NCBI RefSeq assembly: GCF_963676065.1
Contig: NZ_OY780933.1
Location: 3,016,122 to 3,080,121 of the forward strand
Direction of reading: 5' to 3'
DNA from: Maridesulfovibrio sp.
Lineage (GTDB): Bacteria; Desulfobacterota; Desulfovibrionia; Desulfovibrionales; Desulfovibrionaceae
DNA length: 64,000 nt
Within the stretch, counting starts at the first letter, position 1. Each line of letters starts with the position of its first letter. Position numbers and translations under genes: made by a program. Below the pieces are notes generated by a model. The model was not told the DNA's origin. It searched no databases and saw only the letters and a list, made by a program, of their open reading frames with translations. Shown piece after piece: positions 44,226-53,091 of the stretch.

Positions 44226-47039
44226 ATGAGCGATTATAAAAAGACCCTGTGTCTGCCCAAGACCAAATTTCCCATGAAAGCCAACCTCAAACAGCGTGAG
44301 CCTGAAATGCTCAAACGCTGGGAGGAAATGTCCGTATACGACAAGATGGTCGAAGCTAACGCCGATGCGGACAAATATGTTCTGCATGACGGCCCCCCGT
44401 ATGCAAACGGCCACATTCACATGGGCACAGCCATGAACAAGGTTCTTAAGGACATTATCGTAAAGTCCCGCAACCTTCAGGGCATGAAGGCCGAGTATGT
44501 TCCCGGTTGGGACTGTCACGGTCTGCCTATTGAGCACAAGGTAGAGCAGGAGCTTAAGAAAAAGAAAAAAGAACTGCCCACCACTGTTATCCGCAAACTC
44601 TGCCGTGAATATGCTGAAAAATTTGTCGGCATCCAGCGTAAGGAATTCAAACGCCTCGGAGTGTTGGGAAATTGGGAAGATCCATACCTGACCATGAAGC
44701 CCGAATACGAAGCTGCTACAGCACGTGAACTGGGACGTTTCATGGAAAAAGGTTCTGTTATCCGTGGTAAAAAGCCGATTCACTGGTGCTGCGACTGCCG
44801 CACCGCCCTGGCTGAAGCAGAAGTGGAATACGAGGATCACACCTCCCCTTCAATTTATGTACGCTTCCCATTGAATGATGAGAAGGTGCTGAAAGCATTT
44901 CCTGAAGATGCAGCAGCAAAGATGGACCTCGCACGTACATACGTATGTATCTGGACCACTACTCCCTGGACTATCCCTGACAACATGGCGGTAGCTGTTC
45001 ACCCTGAATTTGAATACGTTGTTGCCGAAGTTAACGGTGATTTTTACGTTCTCGCGGAAAGACTGCTGCCCGTATGCGCTGAATCTTTCGGCTGGGAAAG
45101 CTGGAATGTATTAGGCTCAGTTGAAGGTGCTAAACTTGAAGGACTGGTTGCCAAGCATCCCATTTATGACCGCAAATCACCCATCGTACTGGCTGATTAC
45201 GTAACTCTTGATTCCGGTACCGGTTGCGTTCACACTGCTCCCGGTCATGGTCGTGAAGACTTTGAAACCGGCCTCCGTTACGGTCTGGAAGTTTATTCTC
45301 CCATGAACAACAGCGGTGTTTTCCTCAAGGATGTAGAACATTTCGCCGGCCTGAATGTTTTCGAGGCCAATCCTAAAGTCATCGAAAAACTTCAGGAAGT
45401 GGGTAACCTGCTGGCTCAGGAAGAAATATCCCACTCCTACCCCCACTGCTGGCGCTGTAAAGAACCGGTTATCTTCCGTGCAACCACCCAGTGGTTTATC
45501 GGTATGGAAGAAAACGACCTGCGCGGCAAAGCCCTCAAAGCCATCAAAGATGATGTCGACTGGATTCCTGCCTGGGGTGAAAACCGTATCTACAGCATGG
45601 TTGAAAACCGCCCGGACTGGTGCATCTCCCGTCAGCGTAACTGGGGCGTGCCCATCATCGCCTTGATCTGTCAGGACTGCGATGAAGTATACAACGACCC
45701 CGAATGGGTTTTCTCCATAGTAGATGAATTTGAAAAGCATGAGCACGGCTGTGACTACTGGTTCGAGAAATCAATTGAAGAAATAGCTCCTGAAGGTCTT
45801 AAATGCCCCAAATGCGGCGGCAATCACTGGGCCAAAGAAGACGATATTCTTGATGTATGGTTCGATTCCGGAACCAGCTACGCCGCAGTTGTTGAAAAAC
45901 GCAAGGAACACCGTTTCCCTGCTGATCTGTACCTTGAAGGTTCCGACCAGCATCGCGGATGGTTTCACAGCTCCCTGCTCGCTTCCGTTGGTACCCGCGG
46001 CGTTCCGCCCTACAAAACTGTTCTGACACACGGTTACGTTGTAGATAAAAACGGCCGCAAGATGTCAAAATCCATCGGAAACGTTATAGCTCCGCAGGAA
46101 ATCATCGACCAGCACGGTGCTGAAATCCTGCGTATGTGGGTTTCCGCTGTGAACTATCAGGAAGATGTGCGCATCTCCGACGAAATCCTCAGCCGCATGG
46201 TTGATACCTATCGTCGAGTCCGTAACACATGCCGCTACATTCTCGGTAACCTGAACGGTTTCAATCCCGAGACTGACGCAGTCGCACCCGCGGACATGCT
46301 GCCTGTAGACCATTTCGCACTTGATCTGGTCACCCGTCAGCACGAGGTAATGCAGAAGGCTTATACCAACTTTGAATTCCACAAAGTTTACCATACCCTG
46401 CACAATCTCTGCACCACAGAGCTGTCTTCGTTCTATCTTGATATTATCAAAGACAGACTTTACGTGTCCGGCGAAAAGAGCCTTGAACGCCGCTCCGCAC
46501 AGACAGTGCTCTGGCAGACCATGCTCATGCTGCTTAAAGACATGGCTCCCATCCTTTCCTTCACCGCAGAGGAAGCATATTCCCACATGCCTGAAGAGAT
46601 TAAAGGTAATGCGGAAACCGTCTTCGCCATTCGTCCCGAACTGCTCAAAGCAGAAATCGACGACGCAGAGCGTAAAAGATGGGAACTGCTTATGGACGTT
46701 CGTACCGAAGTAACCAAGGCTATCGAGCCGCTTCGTCGTGAAAAGGTCATCGGTCACTCCCTTGATACCAATATCACCCTCTTTGCTAACGAAGAAATCG
46801 CCAAGGCGCTTGAAGGTATCGAACGCCGTGAATTCTTCATCGTTTCCGGTGTTGAAATCGCTCCTCTCGCCGATGCTCCTGAAGATGCGGTCAAGCCCGA
46901 AGAACTTGAAGGTCTTGCCGTCAAGGTTGAAAAGGCGCAGGGTGAAAAATGCAGCCGCTGCTGGAGATACGATACTCTCGGTTCCAATGCGGAACATCCC
47001 GAACTATGCCCGCGCTGTACTAAAGTGCTGGCCGGTTAA
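44226..47039 (+). CDS. ileS: Isoleucyl-tRNA synthetase
   Basis: Class I synthetase charging tRNA(Ile), with editing of valine. 937 residues. [10 protein letters not shown] (HIGH motif, about 58-67), CP1 editing insertion (about 190-400, [14 protein letters not shown]), KMSKS (about 610), anticodon domain, and a C-terminal zinc site [23 protein letters not shown] (about 908-931). GGAGG lies before ATG 44226. It belongs to the eubacterial type with C-terminal zinc. Codon use is biased toward preferred codons. It ends at a strong terminator before lspA. Confidence 0.98.
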   Translation: MSDYKKTLCLPKTKFPMKANLKQREPEMLKRWEEMSVYDKMVEANADADKYVLHDGPPYANGHIHMGTAMNKVLKDIIVKSRNLQGMKAEYVPGWDCHGLPIEHKVEQELKKKKKELPTTVIRKLCREYAEKFVGIQRKEFKRLGVLGNWEDPYLTMKPEYEAATARELGRFMEKGSVIRGKKPIHWCCDCRTALAEAEVEYEDHTSPSIYVRFPLNDEKVLKAFPEDAAAKMDLARTYVCIWTTTPWTIPDNMAVAVHPEFEYVVAEVNGDFYVLAERLLPVCAESFGWESWNVLGSVEGAKLEGLVAKHPIYDRKSPIVLADYVTLDSGTGCVHTAPGHGREDFETGLRYGLEVYSPMNNSGVFLKDVEHFAGLNVFEANPKVIEKLQEVGNLLAQEEISHSYPHCWRCKEPVIFRATTQWFIGMEENDLRGKALKAIKDDVDWIPAWGENRIYSMVENRPDWCISRQRNWGVPIIALICQDCDEVYNDPEWVFSIVDEFEKHEHGCDYWFEKSIEEIAPEGLKCPKCGGNHWAKEDDILDVWFDSGTSYAAVVEKRKEHRFPADLYLEGSDQHRGWFHSSLLASVGTRGVPPYKTVLTHGYVVDKNGRKMSKSIGNVIAPQEIIDQHGAEILRMWVSAVNYQEDVRISDEILSRMVDTYRRVRNTCRYILGNLNGFNPETDAVAPADMLPVDHFALDLVTRQHEVMQKAYTNFEFHKVYHTLHNLCTTELSSFYLDIIKDRLYVSGEKSLERRSAQTVLWQTMLMLLKDMAPILSFTAEEAYSHMPEEIKGNAETVFAIRPELLKAEIDDAERKRWELLMDVRTEVTKAIEPLRREKVIGHSLDTNITLFANEEIAKALEGIERREFFIVSGVEIAPLADAPEDAVKPEELEGLAVKVEKAQGEKCSRCWRYDTLGSNAEHPELCPRCTKVLAG

Positions 47040-47067
47040 GCTTTTGTTCTTTACAAATTAAATAAGT

Positions 47068-47106
47068 AAATGCCCCCGCCCTTATTGTAAGGACGGGGGC
47101 ATTTTT
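47068..47106 (+). terminator. ileS terminator
   Basis: AAATGCCCCCG / CGGGGGCATTT stem with inner CCTT/AAGG pairing, followed by TTTTTG. Confidence 0.85.
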
Positions 47107-47155
47107 GAAAGAATGTCCCCGGAGAGCAGCGGAGACATCCAAATAAAGGTTTCGT

Positions 47156-47632
47156 ATGAACAAATATTTTTTAGCTGGATCAATTTCTCTTGTAACTTTG
47201 ATTCTGGATCAGTTTACTAAAATTGCCGTTCGGGAAAAAATGGCGCTCTGGGCGTCTGATGTGGTTATTCCCGGATTATTTAATCTGGTTCATGTGGTGA
47301 ATAAAGGTGCTGCCTTCGGTTTTCTGAACAGCGCGGACATTACATGGCAGCGCAATTTTTTTATCGTAATTACCCTGATTGCCTTGGTAACGATCGGTGT
47401 GTTGCTGAAATCTGTAGAAAATCGTGACAAATTCCAGATTGCAGGGCTTGGTTTTATACTGGGCGGAGCGATAGGAAATCTTATCGATCGCATCCGCCAT
47501 CATCAAGTGACTGACTTTCTTGATTTTTATTACGGAACACATCACTGGCCGGCGTTTAATGTGGCGGATATCGCAATCTGCATCGGCGCTTTTGCCATGA
47601 TCATATCTTTTTATAAAACTAAACAACCATGA
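47156..47632 (+). CDS. lspA: Lipoprotein signal peptidase (signal peptidase II)
   Basis: Membrane aspartyl protease that cleaves the signal peptide of diacylglyceryl-modified prolipoproteins. 158 residues, four membrane segments. VHVVNKGAAFGFLNS (about 44-58), GGAIGNLIDRIRHHQVTDFLDFYYG with the first catalytic Asp (about 102-126), and AFNVADIAICIGA with the second (about 133-145). It overlaps lgt by four bases (ATGA), so both lipoprotein enzymes are made together. Lipobox proteins in the window (PpiC lipoprotein, CpoB-like) are possible substrates. Confidence 0.96.
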   Translation: MNKYFLAGSISLVTLILDQFTKIAVREKMALWASDVVIPGLFNLVHVVNKGAAFGFLNSADITWQRNFFIVITLIALVTIGVLLKSVENRDKFQIAGLGFILGGAIGNLIDRIRHHQVTDFLDFYYGTHHWPAFNVADIAICIGAFAMIISFYKTKQP

Positions 47633-48384
47633 ACCCGATCCTGTTCAGCATAGGTACAATAAATATTTATGCCTACAGCGTATACCTGACGGCAGGCTGT
47701 CTGCTGGGTATAGGATGGGCTACACGTGCGGCGCGACTTTGGAAACTGGATTATAAACTTGCTCCTGTCACCGGGATAATATCCATTGTCTGCGGGGTGA
47801 TCGGCGCACGGGCTCTTTATGTAGCGCTTTATCCGCAGGAATTTGTGGATAATTTAAGCAAAACTTTCTATTTCTGGCAGGGCGGTCTGGCCTTTTCCGG
47901 AGCAATTATTTTCGGTTCGATCGGCGGCATGCTCTATCTGAATTCAAAGCAGCAGCCACTTTTGGATTGGCTGGATTGTTTTGTTCCCGGCATTGCTCTC
48001 GGTCAGGCTGTTGGACGGCTGGGATGTTTTTTGGCCGGTTGCTGTTACGGCAGACCCACCGATCTTCCATGGGCGGTGACTTTTAAAAATTCCGCGTCAC
48101 TTGCGCCGCTTTTCCAGTCCCTGCACCCAACCCAGCTTTATCATTCACTTGCCGGGCTGATAACTTTCCTGATTCTGGTTGTTGCCGGAAGCCGTATTAG
48201 TACGGAGGGCCGCATTACCGGGCTTTTTCTGATATTGTTTTCCGCCTTCAGATTTATTATTGAATTCTTCAGGGCGGAAAACCGGGGAGAACTAGGTCCC
48301 CTAGGCATGCCCCAGCTCATAACACTTGTCTTTTTCGCAATAGGTATATACCTGTTATTAATATACAAAAAAAGGAGCGACTAA
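47629..48384 (+). CDS. lgt: Prolipoprotein diacylglyceryl transferase
   Basis: Transfers diacylglycerol from phosphatidylglycerol to the lipobox cysteine, the step before LspA. 251 residues, about seven membrane segments. The signature region GQAVGRLGCFLAGCCYGRPTDLPWAV (about 126-151) carries the key Arg/Gly residues, followed by HPTQLYHSLAGL (about 167) and the C-terminal RFIIEFFRAE. The start overlaps the lspA stop. Its stop and the next ATG share a base (TAATG). Confidence 0.95.
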   Translation: MNPILFSIGTINIYAYSVYLTAGCLLGIGWATRAARLWKLDYKLAPVTGIISIVCGVIGARALYVALYPQEFVDNLSKTFYFWQGGLAFSGAIIFGSIGGMLYLNSKQQPLLDWLDCFVPGIALGQAVGRLGCFLAGCCYGRPTDLPWAVTFKNSASLAPLFQSLHPTQLYHSLAGLITFLILVVAGSRISTEGRITGLFLILFSAFRFIIEFFRAENRGELGPLGMPQLITLVFFAIGIYLLLIYKKRSD

Positions 48385-48620
48385 TGTTCTTCGGCAAAAT
48401 CCCTACCCTACCAATGGAAACCTGGATAATAATCCTAGGCAGTGTCGGTCTTTTTGCTGTCTTAACACTCTTCGCGATATGGGATGCCTTCAAAAGGGAG
48501 TTCCCATCAAACATGGAGAAAGTCGGCTGGATTCAGCTGTCAATTTTTATTCCATTTTTCGGCTGTTTGGCTTACTTTCTCTTTGGTAGAAAAAGGGGGG
48601 AAAAGTATAATGAAGAATAA
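48384..48620 (+). CDS. Small membrane protein with PLDc_N-type domain
   Basis: 78 residues with two predicted membrane helices (about 12-32 and 45-66), the second followed by FGRKRGEKYNEE. It matches the two-helix 'phospholipase D-nuclease N-terminal' (PLDc_N) module, which here stands alone without the catalytic part. Function is unknown; such proteins sit in the inner membrane. AAAGGAG precedes ATG 48384. It is coupled both to lgt upstream and to the CpoB-like gene, whose start overlaps its end by 11 bases. Confidence 0.8.
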   Translation: MFFGKIPTLPMETWIIILGSVGLFAVLTLFAIWDAFKREFPSNMEKVGWIQLSIFIPFFGCLAYFLFGRKRGEKYNEE

Positions 48621-49533
48621 TATGAAGAAATCTATCATTGCAGCACTGATTGCCTTTCCTCTGGCAACAGGTTTAAATGGTTGTGTCACCGCATCCGATA
48701 TGGATAAAGTCCGTATGGAGCTTCGCCAGACCAGATCGCAGCTGAATCAGAAAATAGATACTCTCGATCAGCAGACCAAAGCAGATAATACTGCCCTGCG
48801 TGAAGAAATAAAAAAATCAAGTTCTCCGGTACAGACCCAGCAGGCAAACATGTATGCTGAAGTAAATGCCCTGAAGATGCAGGTCGCTAAACTTCAGGGT
48901 ACGGTTATTACCATGTCCGATTCTCTGCACAGGCTTGATGCCGAGGATAGCAACGGTACGGTTTCCCTTGAGGACCTTACTAAACGGGTCGAAAATATGC
49001 GTCTGGCCCTTGAAAGTCAGCTTGCAATCGACCTCGGACTTATCAAAGCTCAGCCTAACAAGAGTAAGAAAACACAGGCCGCTATCGCTAACGCCACAGA
49101 AGCTGTGGGCGGAATAACCTTGGTTGTGGCCCCTGAACCGAAAAAAGCTGAACCGGTTGATCCCGCACAAGCCCTATACGACAAGGGGTTAGATTCCTTT
49201 AAGGCCAGTAAATATGAAGCCGCAATCAGGGATATGGCGGAATTCACCAAGACTTTTACCAAACATAAACTTGTCCCTAACGCTATTTTCTGGGAAGGTG
49301 AATGTTACTACCAGCTCAAGGATTATGCTAATGCCGCCCTTAAATATCAGGTGGTCATTGCTAAACACTCAAAGAGCAATAAATACAGGCCAGCACTGCT
49401 TAAACAGGGACTTAGCCTGATCAAGCTGGGCAAAACAAAATCCGGACGCTACATTCTTGAAGATCTTATCAAGAAAGCCCCGAATTCAGCCGAAGCCAAG
49501 CGTGCCAAAACTATAATTAAAAACTTAAAATAA
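48610..49533 (+). CDS. CpoB/YbgF-like lipoprotein with TPR domain
   Basis: 307 residues. Signal sequence with lipobox LNGC (Cys25), long coiled-coil region (about 30-165, many Gln/Lys/Leu), and a C-terminal TPR domain (about 195-305) with the repeats ALYDKGLDSFKASKYEAAI, AIFWEGECYYQLKDYANAAL and YRPALLKQGLSLIKLG. This is the Tol-Pal-associated YbgF/CpoB layout, except that family members are usually periplasmic rather than lipid-anchored. The start may be ATG 48610 or 48622. It probably works in outer-membrane constriction or cell-wall coordination, inferred from the fold. Confidence 0.82.
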   Translation: MKNNMKKSIIAALIAFPLATGLNGCVTASDMDKVRMELRQTRSQLNQKIDTLDQQTKADNTALREEIKKSSSPVQTQQANMYAEVNALKMQVAKLQGTVITMSDSLHRLDAEDSNGTVSLEDLTKRVENMRLALESQLAIDLGLIKAQPNKSKKTQAAIANATEAVGGITLVVAPEPKKAEPVDPAQALYDKGLDSFKASKYEAAIRDMAEFTKTFTKHKLVPNAIFWEGECYYQLKDYANAALKYQVVIAKHSKSNKYRPALLKQGLSLIKLGKTKSGRYILEDLIKKAPNSAEAKRAKTIIKNLK

Positions 49534-49551
49534 TCTAAACGGATATTGACA

Positions 49552-49980
49552 ATGAGTGAAAACAAAAATTTTAACAAGATTATACATCTTTCTTTCCCTC
49601 CGAACAGCTCCAGCCGCCCTGTTGTGTGCAATCTGGGTAAGCTGTACAATCTCAGCTTCAATATTTTGAAGGCTGACATTAACCCCAGACTTGAAGGAAG
49701 CATGACCCTTGAAATTACCGGGTATGAAAAAGATTACCACGAGGGCATTAATTACCTTAAAGAAAATGGGGTTAAACTTATCCCCGTGGCCCAGAAGATC
49801 GCCCGGGATGAAGAGTCCTGTATGCATTGCGGCATGTGCCTCGCCATGTGCCCCACCGGTGCCCTTTCATTAAGTAAGGATACACGTATAGTGCTTTTCG
49901 ATCCGGAAAAATGTACGGCCTGCGGTCTGTGTACCAAGGTCTGTCCGGTTCGCGCCATGGAAATAGATCCTCAGGATTAA
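49552..49980 (+). CDS. NIL-domain ferredoxin
   Basis: 142 residues. N-terminal NIL domain (about 8-80), a ligand-binding module otherwise found on methionine ABC transporters, joined to a two-cluster [4Fe-4S] ferredoxin (CMHCGMCLAMCP, about 90-101, and CTACGLCTKVCP, about 121-132). The NIL-ferredoxin fusion is common in anaerobes and is thought to act in homocysteine/methionine-linked sulfur metabolism, but this is not settled. It lies after the CpoB-like gene and before the PilZ-like and CheZ genes. A TTG at 49546 would add two residues. Confidence 0.9.
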   Translation: MSENKNFNKIIHLSFPPNSSSRPVVCNLGKLYNLSFNILKADINPRLEGSMTLEITGYEKDYHEGINYLKENGVKLIPVAQKIARDEESCMHCGMCLAMCPTGALSLSKDTRIVLFDPEKCTACGLCTKVCPVRAMEIDPQD

Positions 49981-50002
49981 CAGGAAAAACAAGGAAATCC
50001 GT

Positions 50003-50515
50003 ATGGACCGGGATGTACCGCATTACGCAAGCGTAAATACAAGAATCAAGGGACACGGACGCATCTCACGTTCGCTGAATCATCAACCCCTATTCCGGGG
50101 ATTCAGTGGCACGAAGAAGCATCCTGCGCAGGACCTTGATGATTCCAAGGTTCCGGAATGGTTAAAAGTCTATGTGATTGAGCTCGATCGTAAGCTGGAT
50201 CAGCTTTTAGGAATACAGAGCAAGCAAGACCTGACCAGTGATTTTCCTATTGATCTTGAAATACTGAAAATTTCCGGTAATGGAATGACATTTCGTTCTC
50301 AAAGCGTGACCGCCCCCTGCCTTATGGAGGTGGTTATGGAGATTGAACAGATTCCCGTGCGCCTTGCCGGAGCAAAAGGTAACGTAAAAGCCGGCCCTAA
50401 AAACGGGCTATGGGTTATGGATTTTGAAAAAATCAGGGAACACGACCTTGAATCCATTATCCAGTTTGTTTTCAGCGAACAGCGTGAAAAAATCAGGACA
50501 GAAAAGCTGGGTTAG
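50003..50515 (+). CDS. PilZ-like domain protein
   Basis: 170 residues. The C-terminal half (about 75-165, FPIDLEILKISGNGMTFRSQSV and PCLMEVVMEIEQIPVRLAGAK) looks like a PilZ/YcgR-type beta domain that links motility to c-di-GMP. The canonical RxxxR binding motif is not clear, so c-di-GMP binding is uncertain. The N-terminal arm with RIKGHGRISRSL and LFRGFSG is basic. Neighbouring cheZ supports a motility role. AAGGA precedes ATG 50003. Confidence 0.6.
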   Translation: MDRDVPHYASVNTRIKGHGRISRSLNHQPLFRGFSGTKKHPAQDLDDSKVPEWLKVYVIELDRKLDQLLGIQSKQDLTSDFPIDLEILKISGNGMTFRSQSVTAPCLMEVVMEIEQIPVRLAGAKGNVKAGPKNGLWVMDFEKIREHDLESIIQFVFSEQREKIRTEKLG

Positions 50516-50556
50516 CCCTGCACGTTTATTTTAAAGGCAATGCCAAGGAGAACGCA

Positions 50557-51297
50557 GTGGTTCAGGATGATTTGATAGTGCGGGAGATGATGGAAAAGGT
50601 TTCCGAAGATTTGAGCAAAAGTCTTAAGGAAAGTATCACTGACGCAGTGCAAAAAGAAATCTCTAAAAGTATGTCCCAAACATTACTTGAAGGAGAATTC
50701 TACCGCAGAATCAACATTGACCTGCAAAACGGTCTCCGTGATATTTATCAGGAAGTTGCCAAAGCAAAAAAAGGTCCTGCCAGCCACGCAGAAACGGTTG
50801 TAAGTGTTGACTCTGATCCGGATCAGCTTTTTACCGAAGCTTCGGATCAGCTCGATGCCATTATGCGTACGACTGAAAAAGCCACGCAGGATATCATGGA
50901 TATTCTTGAGAAAACTCAGGAAACTCAATCCGCACTTGCAAAAATAATCAAGGCTTTTGAATCCGGCGGTGTTAAAAAAGAACAAAGGGTCGAACTGGCT
51001 AACATTAATGATACTCTGGGGCAGGACATCATGACCATCATGACTACCCTCTCCTTTCAGGATCTCACCGGTCAGCGCATTAAGATTATTATCGATACGA
51101 TCAAAAGTGTCGAAAAAATCGTTCTCGACCTTTACATGTCCACCGGACTTAAAATCAAAGCCCGTGAAGAAGCTCCTGAAAAATCTCTGGAACAGCTCGA
51201 TCAGGAAACTGAAAATAAAATGAGCGAACTGCAAGGGCCCACTGAAAAGGCCGATCAGGGTGATGTTGACGATTTGCTGGCGTCACTCGGATTGTAA
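50557..51297 (+). CDS. cheZ: Chemotaxis phosphatase CheZ
   Basis: Dephosphorylates CheY-P to reset flagellar switching. 246 residues. The catalytic motif SFQDLTGQRIK (Asp169 and Gln173, equivalent to Asp143/Gln147 of E. coli) lies in the long helical hairpin. The C-terminus ends DVDDLLASLGL, matching the CheY-binding tail of enteric CheZ. The N-terminal helical region is divergent. Translation starts at GTG 50557, six bases after AAGGAG. It ends at a bidirectional terminator. Confidence 0.9.
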   Translation: MVQDDLIVREMMEKVSEDLSKSLKESITDAVQKEISKSMSQTLLEGEFYRRINIDLQNGLRDIYQEVAKAKKGPASHAETVVSVDSDPDQLFTEASDQLDAIMRTTEKATQDIMDILEKTQETQSALAKIIKAFESGGVKKEQRVELANINDTLGQDIMTIMTTLSFQDLTGQRIKIIIDTIKSVEKIVLDLYMSTGLKIKAREEAPEKSLEQLDQETENKMSELQGPTEKADQGDVDDLLASLGL

Positions 51298-51363
51298 GTT
51301 TGTCTTTTAAGGCTTTAAGCACTAATCTTTTTATGCTGTCATAGCTTATTGCTGAAATTATAA

Positions 51364-51408
51364 AATCGGGAAGCCTTGTCTATCTGGATAGAGCTTCCCG
51401 ATTTTTTT
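51364..51408. terminator. Bidirectional terminator after cheZ
   Basis: AATCGGGAAGC / GCTTCCCGATT stem with a longer partly paired loop and A and T runs on both flanks. Confidence 0.85.
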
Positions 51409-51433
51409 GTGAAATAAAACAGGTAACGCTAAT

Positions 51434-52906
51434 CTAACTGTCTTCGTTGGAATCCAGTTCGTCCAGCCAGCCCTGCACCTTTTCTATCATTGGAGTCGCA
51501 CCGATCTGGGTGTATAGATCAAGAGATTTTCCCCAAAATTCTCTGGCTTCTTGTAACTTACCTTGCGTTTTACGAATTAAGCCGAGGTTGCCGTAATCCG
51601 CAGCCATTCCTTCTTTACTGCCAATTTCTATATCTATTTCCAGTGCCTTGTTATACAATTCTTCGGCTCCCTCCAGATCACCTTGCGTTTTACGAATTAT
51701 GCCGAGGTTGCCGTAGTCCGCAGCCATTCCTTCTTTACTGCCTAGCTGATCATGTAATTTTAACGCCTTGTTATGAAGCTCTTCGGCCTCCTCCAGATCA
51801 CCCTGCGTATAACGAATTGAGCCGAGGTTGCCGTATTGGATGGCGATACGTTCTTTACTCCCCAATTCTTTACCAATTTCAAGTGCCTTGTTATAAAACT
51901 CTTCGGCCCCCTCCAGATCACCCTGCGTATCCCGAATTACGCCGAGGTTCCCGTAATCAGCAGCCATTCCTTCTTTACTGCCTAGCTGATCATGTAACTT
52001 TAACGCCTTGTTATAAAACTCTTCGGCCCCCTCCAGATCACCCTGCGTATAACGAATTACGCCGAGGTTAGCGTATCTGATAGCCATTCCTTCTTTTCTG
52101 CCAATTTCTATATCTATTTCCAGTGCCTTGTTATAAAACTCTTCGGCCCCCTTCAGATCACCCTGCGTATCCCGAATTAAGCCGAGGTTGCCGTAAGCTA
52201 TCGCTTTCCATTCGTTATCATTTTCTTTGAGCTGTAAGACTTTACTAAATGCTTCTTCAGCTTCCTTCATATCCCCAAATAATTTATGCAATTGTCCCAA
52301 TCTATTCCATGCTTCTGCGCTATTCGGATCAAGTTCAAGAGACTTTTGATATGCTTTTGCTGCTTCTTTAGGATTGGACATGAAATCCAAAAAACCCAAA
52401 CGCCGGTATGCTTGCGCTGCTTTCAGGTACCTATCATCACCGGCCTTAACATTTTTTTCCGCTTCTTCTTTATAAAAAGCCTTGGCTAAATGAGTATTAC
52501 CTTTTGCCAGTTCCGCTTCAGCTTGTGCAGCAAAATTATCTTCTTTAGGTGTTTCTTGAGGCTCACGCAAACCGTCGAGAACATCTCTGAGGGCTTTAAT
52601 TTCTGCATCTTTAGATTGAATGGTCTGATGGGCTTCTTTCAAGTCTTTTCGCTGATCTTCATAAACTTGTTCAGCAAGTGTCTGTGAATCTATTCGTTCA
52701 GGGACATTTACGTTCACCTCAACATTATGCGAAGGGGCTTCGGTTTCCCTTTTTCTCAAACTCCCCATAACATGGGTTATAACTTGGTAGATACCGACCA
52801 ACGCACAAACAACACCAGATTTCAAGCCAAGATTCAATCCCCAAAACCACCCCCACGCAACAGCCGGCGCAGCCACAAATGCATCAACTATCTGAGTACC
52901 ATTCAT
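51434..52906 (-). CDS. TPR protein with tandem 40-residue repeats
   Basis: About 490 residues. A hydrophobic segment (about 15-48) probably anchors it, a charged coiled coil follows (about 65-115), then a TPR helical region (about 140-235) and six near-identical 40-residue repeats (about 241-480) of the form NLGxIRxTQGDLEGAEEFYNKALE, a kinesin-light-chain-like TPR array. The DNA repeats are also highly similar, showing recent amplification. Start by ATG 52906 or TTG 52909, both after GGAGGG. It probably scaffolds proteins at the membrane; partners are unknown. A weak promoter candidate (TTGACT at 52997-53002 on the minus strand) lies upstream. Confidence 0.8.
   Translation of the reverse strand: MNGTQIVDAFVAAPAVAWGWFWGLNLGLKSGVVCALVGIYQVITHVMGSLRKRETEAPSHNVEVNVNVPERIDSQTLAEQVYEDQRKDLKEAHQTIQSKDAEIKALRDVLDGLREPQETPKEDNFAAQAEAELAKGNTHLAKAFYKEEAEKNVKAGDDRYLKAAQAYRRLGFLDFMSNPKEAAKAYQKSLELDPNSAEAWNRLGQLHKLFGDMKEAEEAFSKVLQLKENDNEWKAIAYGNLGLIRDTQGDLKGAEEFYNKALEIDIEIGRKEGMAIRYANLGVIRYTQGDLEGAEEFYNKALKLHDQLGSKEGMAADYGNLGVIRDTQGDLEGAEEFYNKALEIGKELGSKERIAIQYGNLGSIRYTQGDLEEAEELHNKALKLHDQLGSKEGMAADYGNLGIIRKTQGDLEGAEELYNKALEIDIEIGSKEGMAADYGNLGLIRKTQGKLQEAREFWGKSLDLYTQIGATPMIEKVQGWLDELDSNEDS
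51470..52189 (-). repeat. Six 120-bp tandem repeats within the TPR gene
   Basis: Period 120 bases; for example the block ctccagatcacc recurs at about 51670, 51790, 51910 and 52030, with few changes between copies. The outermost copies are more diverged than the inner ones. Confidence 0.85.
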
Positions 52907-53030
52907 CAAAACATCACCCTCCCCATATATTCCAAAAGTAAACCAACGATTATTTTTATCCTATTTTCTAAAATGATTAGCGATATGAGTACGATCAGTC
53001 AATACAGAATGGCAATTTTCACTAAACAAA

Positions 53031-53069
53031 AGAAGTCCCCCGCAACCAAACAGGCTGCGGGGGACTTCT
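53031..53069 (-). terminator. nhaC terminator
   Basis: Perfect 14-base stem AGAAGTCCCCCGCA / TGCGGGGGACTTCT with an 11-base loop, followed on the minus strand by TTTGTTT. Confidence 0.85.
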
Positions 53070-53091
53070 TCAATTTTTATATCAGAATAAT

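Noticed and set aside
51490..52071. 193-codon open frame on the plus strand inside the TPR gene, with its own repeats
   Set aside because: It is the shadow of the 120-bp repeats: Cys/Arg/Pro-rich, no ribosome-binding site, antisense to a well-supported TPR protein.
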